From Leptospira sanjuanensis (GTDB taxonomy: Bacteria; Spirochaetota; Leptospiria; Leptospirales; Leptospiraceae): a stretch of 64,000 nucleotides of DNA. A program made the position numbers and the translations under genes. The notes below the pieces were generated by a model. It was not told where the DNA came from, did no database searches, and worked only from the letters and a program-made list of their open reading frames with translations. Positions 10,182 to 19,077 of this stretch are shown here, piece by piece. The stretch is taken from the NCBI RefSeq assembly GCF_022267325.1, contig NZ_JAIZBG010000001.1, positions 1,120,001-1,184,000 on the forward strand, written 5' to 3'. The stretch's first letter is position 1; each line of letters starts with the position of its first letter.

Positions 10182-13096
10182 TATCGGGAAAATCGTAAGG
10201 TATTCGACGCTCTTTTGAAAAGAAGATTAAGTATGCTATTGTATTCCATATCAAAGGAAAATAATGCAAACTTGGATAGAAAAAGTGCACATAGGAAAAA
10301 TCCGATCACATTTTTTAGCAGCAATAGTTCAGGATTTGCGAATAATAAAAACGGAATATAGAGCATGAATGCGATATAAAAAAGTTTCAGATCTAATTTT
10401 TCTCTATTTGTGTTTTCTTTACCTGTCAACTTGGTGATTGCTTCAAGCATGAGCGATACAAGTACGACAGCACTTCCGATGTGCAGACTTATATCATAAG
10501 TTTTAAAGATTATCAAATAAAGCGATAAAAAAATAGAATACGCAAATATTACGGATAAGAAATGCCCGCTGGCTTTTGTTAATGATTCCGTAAAGGCTAC
10601 TAAAAGAAAGAAGCAGATTGAAATTAACAATATTATATGGGTCGTAAATACCGTTTTTGATTTTGACAGCTTTTCAATCCGATCGTTCAATTCTATCCTT
10701 TCATTTAAGTTTAATATGTTCTTTGCGGTGTTTTTGACGTTTTGGAGAAGCGAAATGGCTGAATAGGAATCGGTTCGTATTGATAACGAAAGACTTGGGC
10801 GTTTATTTTTTCTAAAAAGTTTTATCGGTGAAGCGCTTTCCTTCTGACTGTATAAATTACCTATCGGCGAGAACTGGCCGATATTGTTTTTAATTAAAAA
10901 ACGATTTAATTGTTTTTCCGATTCCCTATATTCTTTTGAAGCGCGAATGCGAATATCCAGTTCGTTATTATTTTCGTTAAATTTGCTAACAACGGAGCCC
11001 TGTAATATTGTACGTAAAAAAGATCCTATCTCGGAATTCGGAACCAAAGAATTCTTGCTATTCAGATCTAGTTGTAATTCATTGCGAGGAGGTTTGAAGT
11101 TCAGGATTACTTCGTGTATTCCGGGTAAATTAGTGATCGCGTTTGCAACCTGAGGGACGGTTTTGTTTAGAGTAGAGTGGTCTGAACCGATAACATCCAA
11201 GGAGATCTCTTTCATTCTCCCTAATTCGGATTCTTTCGTGAAATAACAATAAGCAGGATTTTGTTTTCCGACTGATTCGTTTAGAGAAGGAATGATATTC
11301 TCTTTAAAAAAGATATTTTTATCGTAGTTGATGATTAGAAATGCGTGGCCCGATTCGATTTGGGATATGACATCTTTTGTTTTTCGATTCTCAATCAATT
11401 TTGATTCAATATTCCGAACGATTTTATCCGTATAAGAAAAGCTCGAATCGGATGGAAGTTCTATGTAGCCGTATATCCGATCGTCTTCGATATTGAAATA
11501 AACTTCCTTAGGAGATCGAATGTATAGTATAGCAGCCGTTAACACCGCTAAAAGAAAAGCTAATAATAACGTTACATTTTTGTTTTGTCCTAACCGGGTC
11601 TTGGAATTATCTTCTTCGTTATTTTTCCTCGTTCGTTTTACAGGAATTGTTTTGAATTCTATAGTGTTATGGTCTTCGGAATTTTTAGACGGTGATTTGA
11701 TGTATTGATAAGATAGATATAGAAAAAATACGCCGAGAGATGTAAGTAACGACAATCGTAATAAGTTGGTGCCGATCGTTGGGTTTAGAATAATCGTTGG
11801 AATAAAAAGGCAAGGAAAACTAAGGAGAAGAAATAAAAACAAGCTTCGCTGCGTTGTCTTATTAAATTCTAATTCTTTTAATTTTGAATACAATAATGTC
11901 CAGAATGCGAACGAAAGATAAATCGAAAGGATACTTAATAAATCGAAGTCGATTTTGAAAACGAAATGAACGAAAACGAAAATTAGAAATATAAATATCA
12001 GTTGGAATATTGTTGTTGCAAAGATTCCGACCGCTTGTTCCCCGAGTTGTCGACGAATAGAGACGAAGAAAAAGATCACGGTAAGTAGAACGATTGAGAC
12101 TGCATTTATATAGGCGCTTTTTATGTTCTCGGCTTGGTTAAAAATGATTTCGATTTGCCGGTCCTGTTCGTTTATTTTTTTTGCTGCATTTTTTATATCC
12201 GAGGATATTTGTAAAATATTTGCGTCGTGTTTTTTGTAAACATATACCCCAATGTTTTCGTTTCCATTGACTCTGTAAGCATTGTCTTCGTCGCGGTATG
12301 AGCTTTCTATTTTTGCAAGATCTCCGAGTCTAACGATTTTGCCCATGTCTAAACTGGTTATTGGTAAATCGACTAAGTCTTCAATCGTAGAGAATTTTCC
12401 TCTAAGCCTGACTTGGTATAGACCGTTTTTTTCCTCGATGGACGCTACCGTTGAGGATAGATTATTAAAATGGATCGCATTATAGAGATCAGTTAAACTC
12501 AGATTGTAGACATTTAATTTTTGCATGTCGAAAGAAATTAAGATTTCTTTTACTTTACCCCCGGATACCGTTACTTTGCTGATACCTTCTATTGCCTCCA
12601 AGGTCTTTTTTAATACTGTGTCCGCATATGTCCTAAGTTCTCCCATTGATTTGGGATCGGTTACTTTCAAAGAGACGACGGCAATGGGCATTTCGGTCGG
12701 ATCAAAGTTTAAGACTTTCGGTTTTCTTACATCTTTGGGAAATCTACCGACGGTACTTTCGATCTTTTCTTTTATCTCCAAGGTCTTCAGGTCTAAATTC
12801 GTACGGCTTTCGAAATCCAATCGGATTAAAGCCTTTCCTTTTTCCGACTGAGAACGAATTTCCGTTATTCCGCCGATCGTCGAAATTTGATCTTCAAGTG
12901 GAATCGTGATCGTTTTTTCGACCGTATCTGAATCTGCTCCCGGATATTCAACGACGATGGAGAGTGCCGGGTTTTTTATAATGGGAAACAATGAAAAATT
13001 GACTAAGAATACGGATATTATCCCGAATAGCATTAAAGCACTTACGAGCATTTGGATCGTAATTTTGGAAGGGTATTGAATTGAATTCGTAGTCAC
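10169..13096 (-). CDS. RND-family permease, divergent subunit
   Basis: A 975-residue protein with RND topology: TM1 at about residues 12-38, a first periplasmic domain, TM2-TM7 in the middle, a second and smaller periplasmic domain, and TM8-TM12 at the end. Characteristic RND segments are VEYPGADSDTVEKTITIPLE and IGGITEIRS near the N-terminus. The TM4 region reads LLSILSIYLSFAFW and lacks the Asp that carries the proton relay in AcrB-type pumps; TM10 (HIGSAVVLVSLMLE) is also atypical. It overlaps the following MORN gene by 13 bp and the preceding RND gene by 4 bp. It is probably a heteromeric partner of the other permease and may be non-energised itself. Confidence 0.88.
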   Translation of the reverse strand: MTTNSIQYPSKITIQMLVSALMLFGIISVFLVNFSLFPIIKNPALSIVVEYPGADSDTVEKTITIPLEDQISTIGGITEIRSQSEKGKALIRLDFESRTNLDLKTLEIKEKIESTVGRFPKDVRKPKVLNFDPTEMPIAVVSLKVTDPKSMGELRTYADTVLKKTLEAIEGISKVTVSGGKVKEILISFDMQKLNVYNLSLTDLYNAIHFNNLSSTVASIEEKNGLYQVRLRGKFSTIEDLVDLPITSLDMGKIVRLGDLAKIESSYRDEDNAYRVNGNENIGVYVYKKHDANILQISSDIKNAAKKINEQDRQIEIIFNQAENIKSAYINAVSIVLLTVIFFFVSIRRQLGEQAVGIFATTIFQLIFIFLIFVFVHFVFKIDFDLLSILSIYLSFAFWTLLYSKLKELEFNKTTQRSLFLFLLLSFPCLFIPTIILNPTIGTNLLRLSLLTSLGVFFLYLSYQYIKSPSKNSEDHNTIEFKTIPVKRTRKNNEEDNSKTRLGQNKNVTLLLAFLLAVLTAAILYIRSPKEVYFNIEDDRIYGYIELPSDSSFSYTDKIVRNIESKLIENRKTKDVISQIESGHAFLIINYDKNIFFKENIIPSLNESVGKQNPAYCYFTKESELGRMKEISLDVIGSDHSTLNKTVPQVANAITNLPGIHEVILNFKPPRNELQLDLNSKNSLVPNSEIGSFLRTILQGSVVSKFNENNNELDIRIRASKEYRESEKQLNRFLIKNNIGQFSPIGNLYSQKESASPIKLFRKNKRPSLSLSIRTDSYSAISLLQNVKNTAKNILNLNERIELNDRIEKLSKSKTVFTTHIILLISICFFLLVAFTESLTKASGHFLSVIFAYSIFLSLYLIIFKTYDISLHIGSAVVLVSLMLEAITKLTGKENTNREKLDLKLFYIAFMLYIPFLLFANPELLLLKNVIGFFLCALFLSKFALFSFDMEYNSILNLLFKRASNTLRFSRYWRK

Positions 13097-16000
13097 GATA
13101 GTTTTTCTACTTTTCTATTTTTTAATAATAAAAAGAACAGAATAGGAAGCAGGAATAGACTGAAAAAGAAGGAGGAAAACAAACCTACGATTACAACGAT
13201 AGCCATCGGCGATTGAAATTCGGCCCCTTTTTGAAATTCAAGAGCAACGGGTACCAAACCTAAAATCGTCGTTAAATTATTCATTAAAATTGGACGAAAG
13301 ACAATCTTTCCGCTTTCGATAATCGCTTTAGCAAAGTCACCACTTTCCTTAAAAGAGATAATCAGATATTCGAAATAAAGAGACGCATTGTCGACTACGA
13401 CGCCTAACAGAAGAACCAATCCTAAAAACGCGCTGATATTGAAACTTTTACCGAATAGAAAAAGCGCAGGGAAAATTCCGATAAACATGAGCGGGATAGT
13501 ACAGATCATTACAGCGGCAAGTTTTAACGATTGAAATTGACTGCTTAAAAGCATATAAATCAATAAAGAAGCTAAGATGAATGCGAAGAGAAGTTCATTA
13601 TACGATTTTTCTATGTTTTCCGATTCTCCTCCGATTTTAATAAAATAGCCCGTCGGCAATTTCGTATTTTCGATAATTTTTTTGATTTTTTCCGTTGTGC
13701 CTCGCGGATCTAAGTTGCCTTGGACCATGTTGACTCGCGAATTGCCCGCTCTTCGGATAGAACTAGAAGAAATATTTTCTTTTATACTGGCGATTTGAGA
13801 TAATCTTATGAATTCGCCCGAGGGAGTTTTAATATTCAGAGTTTGAAGTTTACTTAGATTGTCTATATCATTCCTTTTTACGAGAAGGCGAATGTTAAGA
13901 TCTTCGTCCTGGTATTTAATTCGCGAAATGTCGGCACCGTAGCTTGCAACTTTTATGTATTGTGAAATATAATCGTTGGTTAGTTTTAGAGAACTTGCTT
14001 TGATAGTATCGAATTCAATTAGATATTCATGTTTTTTGGTTTCTAACGTGTTTCGTAAATCCGTTGCAACGTTTTCTTTCCTCAATTTTAAGGTAAGATT
14101 CTTTCCAATGTCAGAGAGAGTTCTTAAATCCTCGCCGTGAATTTCCAAATTGAGCTGACTATTGTGGGGATCGAGAATCTTACCGATGACATCCCCGTTT
14201 CCTTCGAAATTGATTCGGATATCCTCAGCAAACGAAATTTTCTTTCGAACTCCTTCAATAGTCTCTTTCGTCGATTTTGATGCGTTTTGACGGAGTAACA
14301 CTCTTATTTTGGCCATATTGGCGCCGGATCCTCCGTTTATTTTTGATATAATATCGTCGCCATCCGATCCAATTTTAGCGATAACGCTTTTTATATTTTT
14401 GTCGGCAAGAAGAACCTGCTCGACGGTCTCTACTAAATTGGTTGTGCTCAGTAAAGTGCTATTCTGACTGTTTTCAATGTTGATCGTAAATTCTCCATTG
14501 TCCACCGCTGGCATAAATTCGGTGGGAAGAAAAAATAAAAATTGGGCGGATAAGACAAGTCCGAAAAATAAACCGAAAACTAATTTTTTGGGATTTTCTA
14601 AATACGATCTTAACTTCACCTCATAGGATATCAATGCGGATTCGTACAGGTGTGCCGATCGTTGGAAAAGGCGACTGCTCTGAAGTTGTGATCCGAATTC
14701 GCTTTCGTCTAGGAGGACGTAAAGAGTCGGGATGATCGTGATCGATGCGAGTAAACTGATCGATATGGAAACTACGATTGCAATCGCCATCTCGGTGAAA
14801 AGAATTCCGATGAAGCTTTTTATAAAAATAATGGGTAAAAAAACAATGATGGTAGTTAAGGTTGCCGATACTACAGAACCCATAACTTCCGAAGTTCCTT
14901 CGACCGAAGAATCATACGTGGATTTGCGTTTTTCTAAGTTTCGTTCGATGGAAGAAAATACAACGTTACTCGTATCGAACAACATTCCGATTCCGAGAGC
15001 TAAGCCACCTAAGGACATCATATTTAACGAGATATCAAAGATGTAAAAAAGAAGAAACGTTGCGAGTAATGAAAAAGGAATGATGATTAGAAGTATCAGC
15101 GGCGCTCTGAGACTTTGAATCAAAAGGAGAAGTACGATAAAAGCCAAGGCGGCTCCTATCACCAACGACCAGATTAAACCCCAAACGGAATCGCGTATAA
15201 AAATAGATTCGTCATATATGGATTGAGCCGATAATTTATCGGAAAATTTTAGATTGATGGATTCCAGCTCGTTTTGTACACGATCGGCAAGTTCTACCGA
15301 GTTTCTTCCAGATTCCTTATACAAGTAAATAACGATACAATCTTTCCCGTTATATCGGGCTAAGCCGCTTCGTTCTTTGAATGTTCTATAAACGCTCGCG
15401 ACCGAACCTATCGGTATTGGAATACCTGTCGTGTTGGTTGTTATAACTGTGTCTTTAATATCATTTAGCGATTTATATTCCCCGACGGTCCGCAATAATA
15501 AATCTTTATTGCCGACTGGGAGGCTGCCCGCGGGCATATTTATATTTGCCGTTACGATGGACCGTTGGATTTCCGGAATCGATACGCCGTAGGTTGTCAT
15601 CCTTTCCGGATCGATCTCGACTCTGATTTCCTTTTCGTAACCGCCCGAGATTTGAGCGTATGCAATACCGTCGATTCTTTCAAAGAACACTTTCACGTTT
15701 TCTTCCGTGAAAGATCTAAGCGATTTTGCATCGGTATCATTTTTCGGGGATATAACGATTTCTTGAAATGCCGATTGGGAGGGGTCGAATCTCGTAGCTA
15801 ACGGTTTGCTCGCATCCTGCGGAAGTTGATCTCGTATCAGGTCGATCTTTTCACGAAGTTCAATGATTGCAAAGTCGATCGAAGTATTAAACGAGAATTG
15901 AACAGTTATGACGGAAATCCCTTCCAGCGATTCCGAGGTAACTTTTTCGATTCCTCCTACTGTTCCTATCGAATCTGTGAGAGGTTTTGTGATAAGATTT

Positions 16001-16182
16001 TCGATCTCTTCCGGAGACGCATTCGGATAGGTAGTTATGACCGAGACTCGAGGGAAGGCAATTTCAGGAAGAAGAGTAATTTTTGCGCTCTTTAAACCGA
16101 TGATCCCGAAGATTGCGATGGCAATCCAAGTCATTAAAACCGTTACCGGTTTCGAGACACAAAACTTAACAATAGCTTTCAT
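13093..16182 (-). CDS. RND-family efflux permease (AcrB/MdtB-like)
   Basis: A 1,029-residue RND transporter of normal length with 12 helices and two large periplasmic domains. The N-terminus contains SVITTYPNASPEEIENLITKP, typical of the HAE-type subfamilies. TM4 carries the acidic relay residue in GIGMLFDTSNVVF (Asp at about residue 403), and TM10 reads FLGLVLLLGVVVDNASLYFE. It should use the proton gradient to move substrates from the periplasm or membrane into a TolC-like channel. It overlaps the upstream adaptor gene and the downstream second RND gene by 4 bp each. The substrate is unknown; drugs, lipids or envelope components are all possible. Confidence 0.95.
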   Translation of the reverse strand: MKAIVKFCVSKPVTVLMTWIAIAIFGIIGLKSAKITLLPEIAFPRVSVITTYPNASPEEIENLITKPLTDSIGTVGGIEKVTSESLEGISVITVQFSFNTSIDFAIIELREKIDLIRDQLPQDASKPLATRFDPSQSAFQEIVISPKNDTDAKSLRSFTEENVKVFFERIDGIAYAQISGGYEKEIRVEIDPERMTTYGVSIPEIQRSIVTANINMPAGSLPVGNKDLLLRTVGEYKSLNDIKDTVITTNTTGIPIPIGSVASVYRTFKERSGLARYNGKDCIVIYLYKESGRNSVELADRVQNELESINLKFSDKLSAQSIYDESIFIRDSVWGLIWSLVIGAALAFIVLLLLIQSLRAPLILLIIIPFSLLATFLLFYIFDISLNMMSLGGLALGIGMLFDTSNVVFSSIERNLEKRKSTYDSSVEGTSEVMGSVVSATLTTIIVFLPIIFIKSFIGILFTEMAIAIVVSISISLLASITIIPTLYVLLDESEFGSQLQSSRLFQRSAHLYESALISYEVKLRSYLENPKKLVFGLFFGLVLSAQFLFFLPTEFMPAVDNGEFTINIENSQNSTLLSTTNLVETVEQVLLADKNIKSVIAKIGSDGDDIISKINGGSGANMAKIRVLLRQNASKSTKETIEGVRKKISFAEDIRINFEGNGDVIGKILDPHNSQLNLEIHGEDLRTLSDIGKNLTLKLRKENVATDLRNTLETKKHEYLIEFDTIKASSLKLTNDYISQYIKVASYGADISRIKYQDEDLNIRLLVKRNDIDNLSKLQTLNIKTPSGEFIRLSQIASIKENISSSSIRRAGNSRVNMVQGNLDPRGTTEKIKKIIENTKLPTGYFIKIGGESENIEKSYNELLFAFILASLLIYMLLSSQFQSLKLAAVMICTIPLMFIGIFPALFLFGKSFNISAFLGLVLLLGVVVDNASLYFEYLIISFKESGDFAKAIIESGKIVFRPILMNNLTTILGLVPVALEFQKGAEFQSPMAIVVIVGLFSSFFFSLFLLPILFFLLLKNRKVEKLS

Positions 16183-17660
16183 CTTTTATCAAAGATCGGA
16201 TTTACCGGCATTCCGTCTCTAAGCTGCGAAATTCGTTCCAGTAAGATCGTATCTCCATCCGACAATCCTTCCGTGATGACGATTTTTCCTTCGCTTTGGG
16301 TTCCGAGTTTCACTTCATTTTTATAACTTTTTCCGTCCCGAACGACACAAACCGTTCCAGTCGTACCGTCCTCATTTAGCAAAACAGCCATACTCGGAAT
16401 TCTAATGGTTGGCTTTTCCTTGCCGGTAGTAATGTTCGCCCGTATGAACATTCCCGGTTTAAGCTGTTTGTTCTTATTATCTACGATCGCTTTGATTTCA
16501 ACGGTATGGCTTTTTTGATCAATCAATGGACTGACTAATTGTACGATTCCGGCAAATTCCTGTCCTTTATAGACGTCGGCGAAAAAAGTAACACGCATTC
16601 CTTTTTTAAGATCTATGGACTCGGATTCGGGAATGTTAAGGACCGCGTAGACTTGTTTTACATTGATGATCGATAAGACATGTTGACCTGGACCGGAACT
16701 AGCGAGTATTTCACCCTCGTTCTTGAATTGTTTAGACACGACACCTGTAAGCGGTGAAAATACTAAAGACTCCTTGAGCATCATTTTTGTGGAATTAACT
16801 TGCGCCTCGTGGGCTTTTAATACTCCCTCGGTAACTTCCCATTCCGCTTTTTCGATGAGACTATTTATCTCCGTCAAAATTTCGATTCTTTCTTCTTTCG
16901 TATCCGGAATCTTATAATTATTTCTTAATATATCCTTATCCGTTAAGCCGATGCTTCGGATTTCGACGTCTTTTTCAGCCAACTGGTAGGCGGTTTCCTT
17001 TGATTGCAGATTCAGCTTTGCATTTTCGAATTCTTCGCGGCTAAAACCGCCAGCATTGTATATTTCTTCGATTCCTGCGAACGTATTTTTCGATTTTTCA
17101 TATTCCTGTTTGGCTTTTTCCAAAATTGATATGGATTTTTCGTATTCTTGGATTTTTCCGAGAACATTCCCTTTTGCTTTTATATACTTTTCGCGAGCTA
17201 ATTTAACTTGCGAACGGGAGCTTTCCATAGTCGATTCCTGCTTGAGCAATTCCAATTCAAGCGGCAAGGTTTCCATTTTAAATAGTTTTTGGTTCTGAGA
17301 AATTTCCTCCCCCTCTTTAAAATAAGTCTTTTCAATTCTTCCCGAAACTTTGGAATAGACATCGACTTTTTCGATAAAATCTATCATGCCGGAGGCTTCC
17401 ACTAGCGGAGTTATCGATTCGGTTTCCACGTTCATCGCCAAAACGGACAACTTTTGGCTTTGCTCTTCTTCTGTGTCATTTTCACTCTGCGACGGAAGCG
17501 CAAAAGATATCGGTTTGGTCATAAATGATGTAGTATTTTTTAATATTCTACTATTCGAATTTTTAGATATTCTAACTAAAAAAACAGAAACAATAAAGTA
17601 AATTAGAGCGATACCTAAGCTGTATTTGCCCGTTTTAGACGTTAAAAATTTGACGATCAA
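16179..17660 (-). CDS. RND periplasmic adaptor (membrane fusion protein)
   Basis: A 493-residue HlyD/AcrA-like adaptor. A single N-terminal hydrophobic helix (about residues 13-32) anchors or exports it. The barrel-sandwich half containing VYSKVSGRIEKTYFKEGEEI (about 100-120) is followed by a long charged coiled-coil hairpin (about 125-290), the second half FSPLTGVVSKQFKNEGEIL, a beta-barrel domain and a membrane-proximal domain. It links the inner-membrane RND proteins with the TolC-like channel. It is somewhat longer than AcrA because of the extended hairpin. It overlaps the RND gene by 4 bp and lies 49 bp after the TPR-like lipoprotein gene. Confidence 0.95.
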   Translation of the reverse strand: MIVKFLTSKTGKYSLGIALIYFIVSVFLVRISKNSNSRILKNTTSFMTKPISFALPSQSENDTEEEQSQKLSVLAMNVETESITPLVEASGMIDFIEKVDVYSKVSGRIEKTYFKEGEEISQNQKLFKMETLPLELELLKQESTMESSRSQVKLAREKYIKAKGNVLGKIQEYEKSISILEKAKQEYEKSKNTFAGIEEIYNAGGFSREEFENAKLNLQSKETAYQLAEKDVEIRSIGLTDKDILRNNYKIPDTKEERIEILTEINSLIEKAEWEVTEGVLKAHEAQVNSTKMMLKESLVFSPLTGVVSKQFKNEGEILASSGPGQHVLSIINVKQVYAVLNIPESESIDLKKGMRVTFFADVYKGQEFAGIVQLVSPLIDQKSHTVEIKAIVDNKNKQLKPGMFIRANITTGKEKPTIRIPSMAVLLNEDGTTGTVCVVRDGKSYKNEVKLGTQSEGKIVITEGLSDGDTILLERISQLRDGMPVNPIFDKR

Positions 17661-17709
17661 GTTATCATTCTCCTATTGAAAAATTTGTCCTTTCTCAATG
17701 GTCATTCCT

Positions 17710-18354
17710 TTAAGGTTCGGATTTTCCCAAAAGATCCAGATATTTCTGATTATGATATGCGGCTTTTTTTTCAAGTTTTGCTTTTCTATAAATATTTTCG
17801 AGCTGACGGTGAGAAAAGGCTAACATGCGGGTTTGAGCTATTATTTTTTGGTAAGCAAGAATTGCTTGGTCCGATTTTCCTGTTTCTTCCAATAACCGGG
17901 CGCTAATAAAAAGGATCTCCAAATTTTCGGAATCTTTAGAAAGGAATTTCTGTAGATTTTCCATAAGTTCTTTTTTGAGAGGAGTTCCCGCAAATTGTGC
18001 TTTAATTAACCAACCTAAAGCATTATAATCCGCGGAATCATCATCGGACAATTCCTGGAATATTTTCTCTGCTTCCTCGAATCTGCGGTTATAATATAGA
18101 AGCTTGCCTGTAACAAGTTTTACGTCTTTGTAATCCTCGTCTTGTTTGTAGAGTTCGCTAAAAATCTTCAATGCTTCTTCTCTTTGATTTGCGACGAATA
18201 GAGCGATTCCTCTTTGATACATGGAATCCATTTCCTTTTCGGAAAGCCCGCAATTTAAAAGGATTGTTGAATGACAAAGGATAATTATAAATGAAAGTTT
18301 CGTTTTAAAAAATACGCTTTTAGAATCCAAATTTCCACCACTCTTTATTTTCAA
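17710..18354 (-). CDS. TPR-like lipoprotein in the RND operon
   Basis: A 214-residue predicted lipoprotein: basic start, hydrophobic stretch around residues 20-33 and a lipobox TILLNC with Cys at about 35. The mature part is helical with TPR-like pairs, for example YQRGIALFVANQREEALKIF and ILAYQKIIAQTRMLAFSHRQ. TPR helices normally mediate protein-protein contacts. Its start overlaps the preceding lipoprotein gene by 35 bp. A start a few codons later cannot be excluded. It may scaffold the efflux complex, an inference from the operon. Confidence 0.75.
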   Translation of the reverse strand: MKIKSGGNLDSKSVFFKTKLSFIIILCHSTILLNCGLSEKEMDSMYQRGIALFVANQREEALKIFSELYKQDEDYKDVKLVTGKLLYYNRRFEEAEKIFQELSDDDSADYNALGWLIKAQFAGTPLKKELMENLQKFLSKDSENLEILFISARLLEETGKSDQAILAYQKIIAQTRMLAFSHRQLENIYRKAKLEKKAAYHNQKYLDLLGKSEP

Positions 18355-19045
18355 TATTTTCCTGTTTTTTCATGATCTTATCCACCAAGCTGATGCTCGC
18401 TTGTCTTAAATCATCGGCTTCTGAAAAATTTTTCGATTCTTGTGCGTAAGAAACGGTACGGATTAATTTTCCAGTTTTATCGTAGACATCAATGAATATG
18501 AGTGTAGTAAAATTTCGGTCCAAAATGCTCCCGTTATCGGACATTCCGAACGATCCTTGGAGATAATAATCGAAATTGGTTTTTGTCGATAAGCTTTTAA
18601 TTTCCGTTTCGGTAAGCATACGCTTGGTATCTTTTGCTGCGGCTGTAGTAGCGTCCGAATTCGGCTTTACTCCTTCCGGATTTGTCATAGCCTGCATTGC
18701 TTGAGTCGGAACCGGAGGAGAGACACTATCCTTCGCTTCTGGATTTTGGACGGTACTCGACGGAGTTTGCTGAGGAGCGGAGGTTGAATTCTTTGATGGA
18801 TCGGATTCCGAACCGTCTTCCACCAATCCGTTCCCGCCTCGAATAATCTCGAACTTTAACAAGCTTATAAAATTCTTAATTCGAAATGGATCAAATCTGA
18901 AGTCTCTGTTTTCTAAATATCCGATTTGATAGTTCGCTTTTACTTTTTCGGCTTTTTCGGCGGCGCGCGCACTCCGATTAAAAACCATACAGCCGTTATA
19001 CAGTATACACAGTAAAACGAATATTAAAATTTTATGAAGTTTCAT
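18320..19045 (-). CDS. Lipoprotein with Pro/Ser/Thr-rich linker
   Basis: A 241-residue predicted lipoprotein with lipobox ILYNGC (Cys 19). After an N-terminal segment of about 60 residues comes a low-complexity linker rich in Pro, Ser, Thr and Ala (about residues 75-140), then a folded C-terminal region with FDYYLQGSFGMSDNG and TTLIFIDVYDKTGKLIRTV. The latter resembles lipoprotein domains of the LpoB/CsgG-like type that read YYLxG and report on envelope structure, but this is only a resemblance. It lies between the Ig-like lipoprotein and the TPR-like lipoprotein in the same operon. Confidence 0.7.
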   Translation of the reverse strand: MKLHKILIFVLLCILYNGCMVFNRSARAAEKAEKVKANYQIGYLENRDFRFDPFRIKNFISLLKFEIIRGGNGLVEDGSESDPSKNSTSAPQQTPSSTVQNPEAKDSVSPPVPTQAMQAMTNPEGVKPNSDATTAAAKDTKRMLTETEIKSLSTKTNFDYYLQGSFGMSDNGSILDRNFTTLIFIDVYDKTGKLIRTVSYAQESKNFSEADDLRQASISLVDKIMKKQENIENKEWWKFGF

Positions 19046-19077
19046 ATCGTATATTCCTAAATTATTATTTCTCGGCT

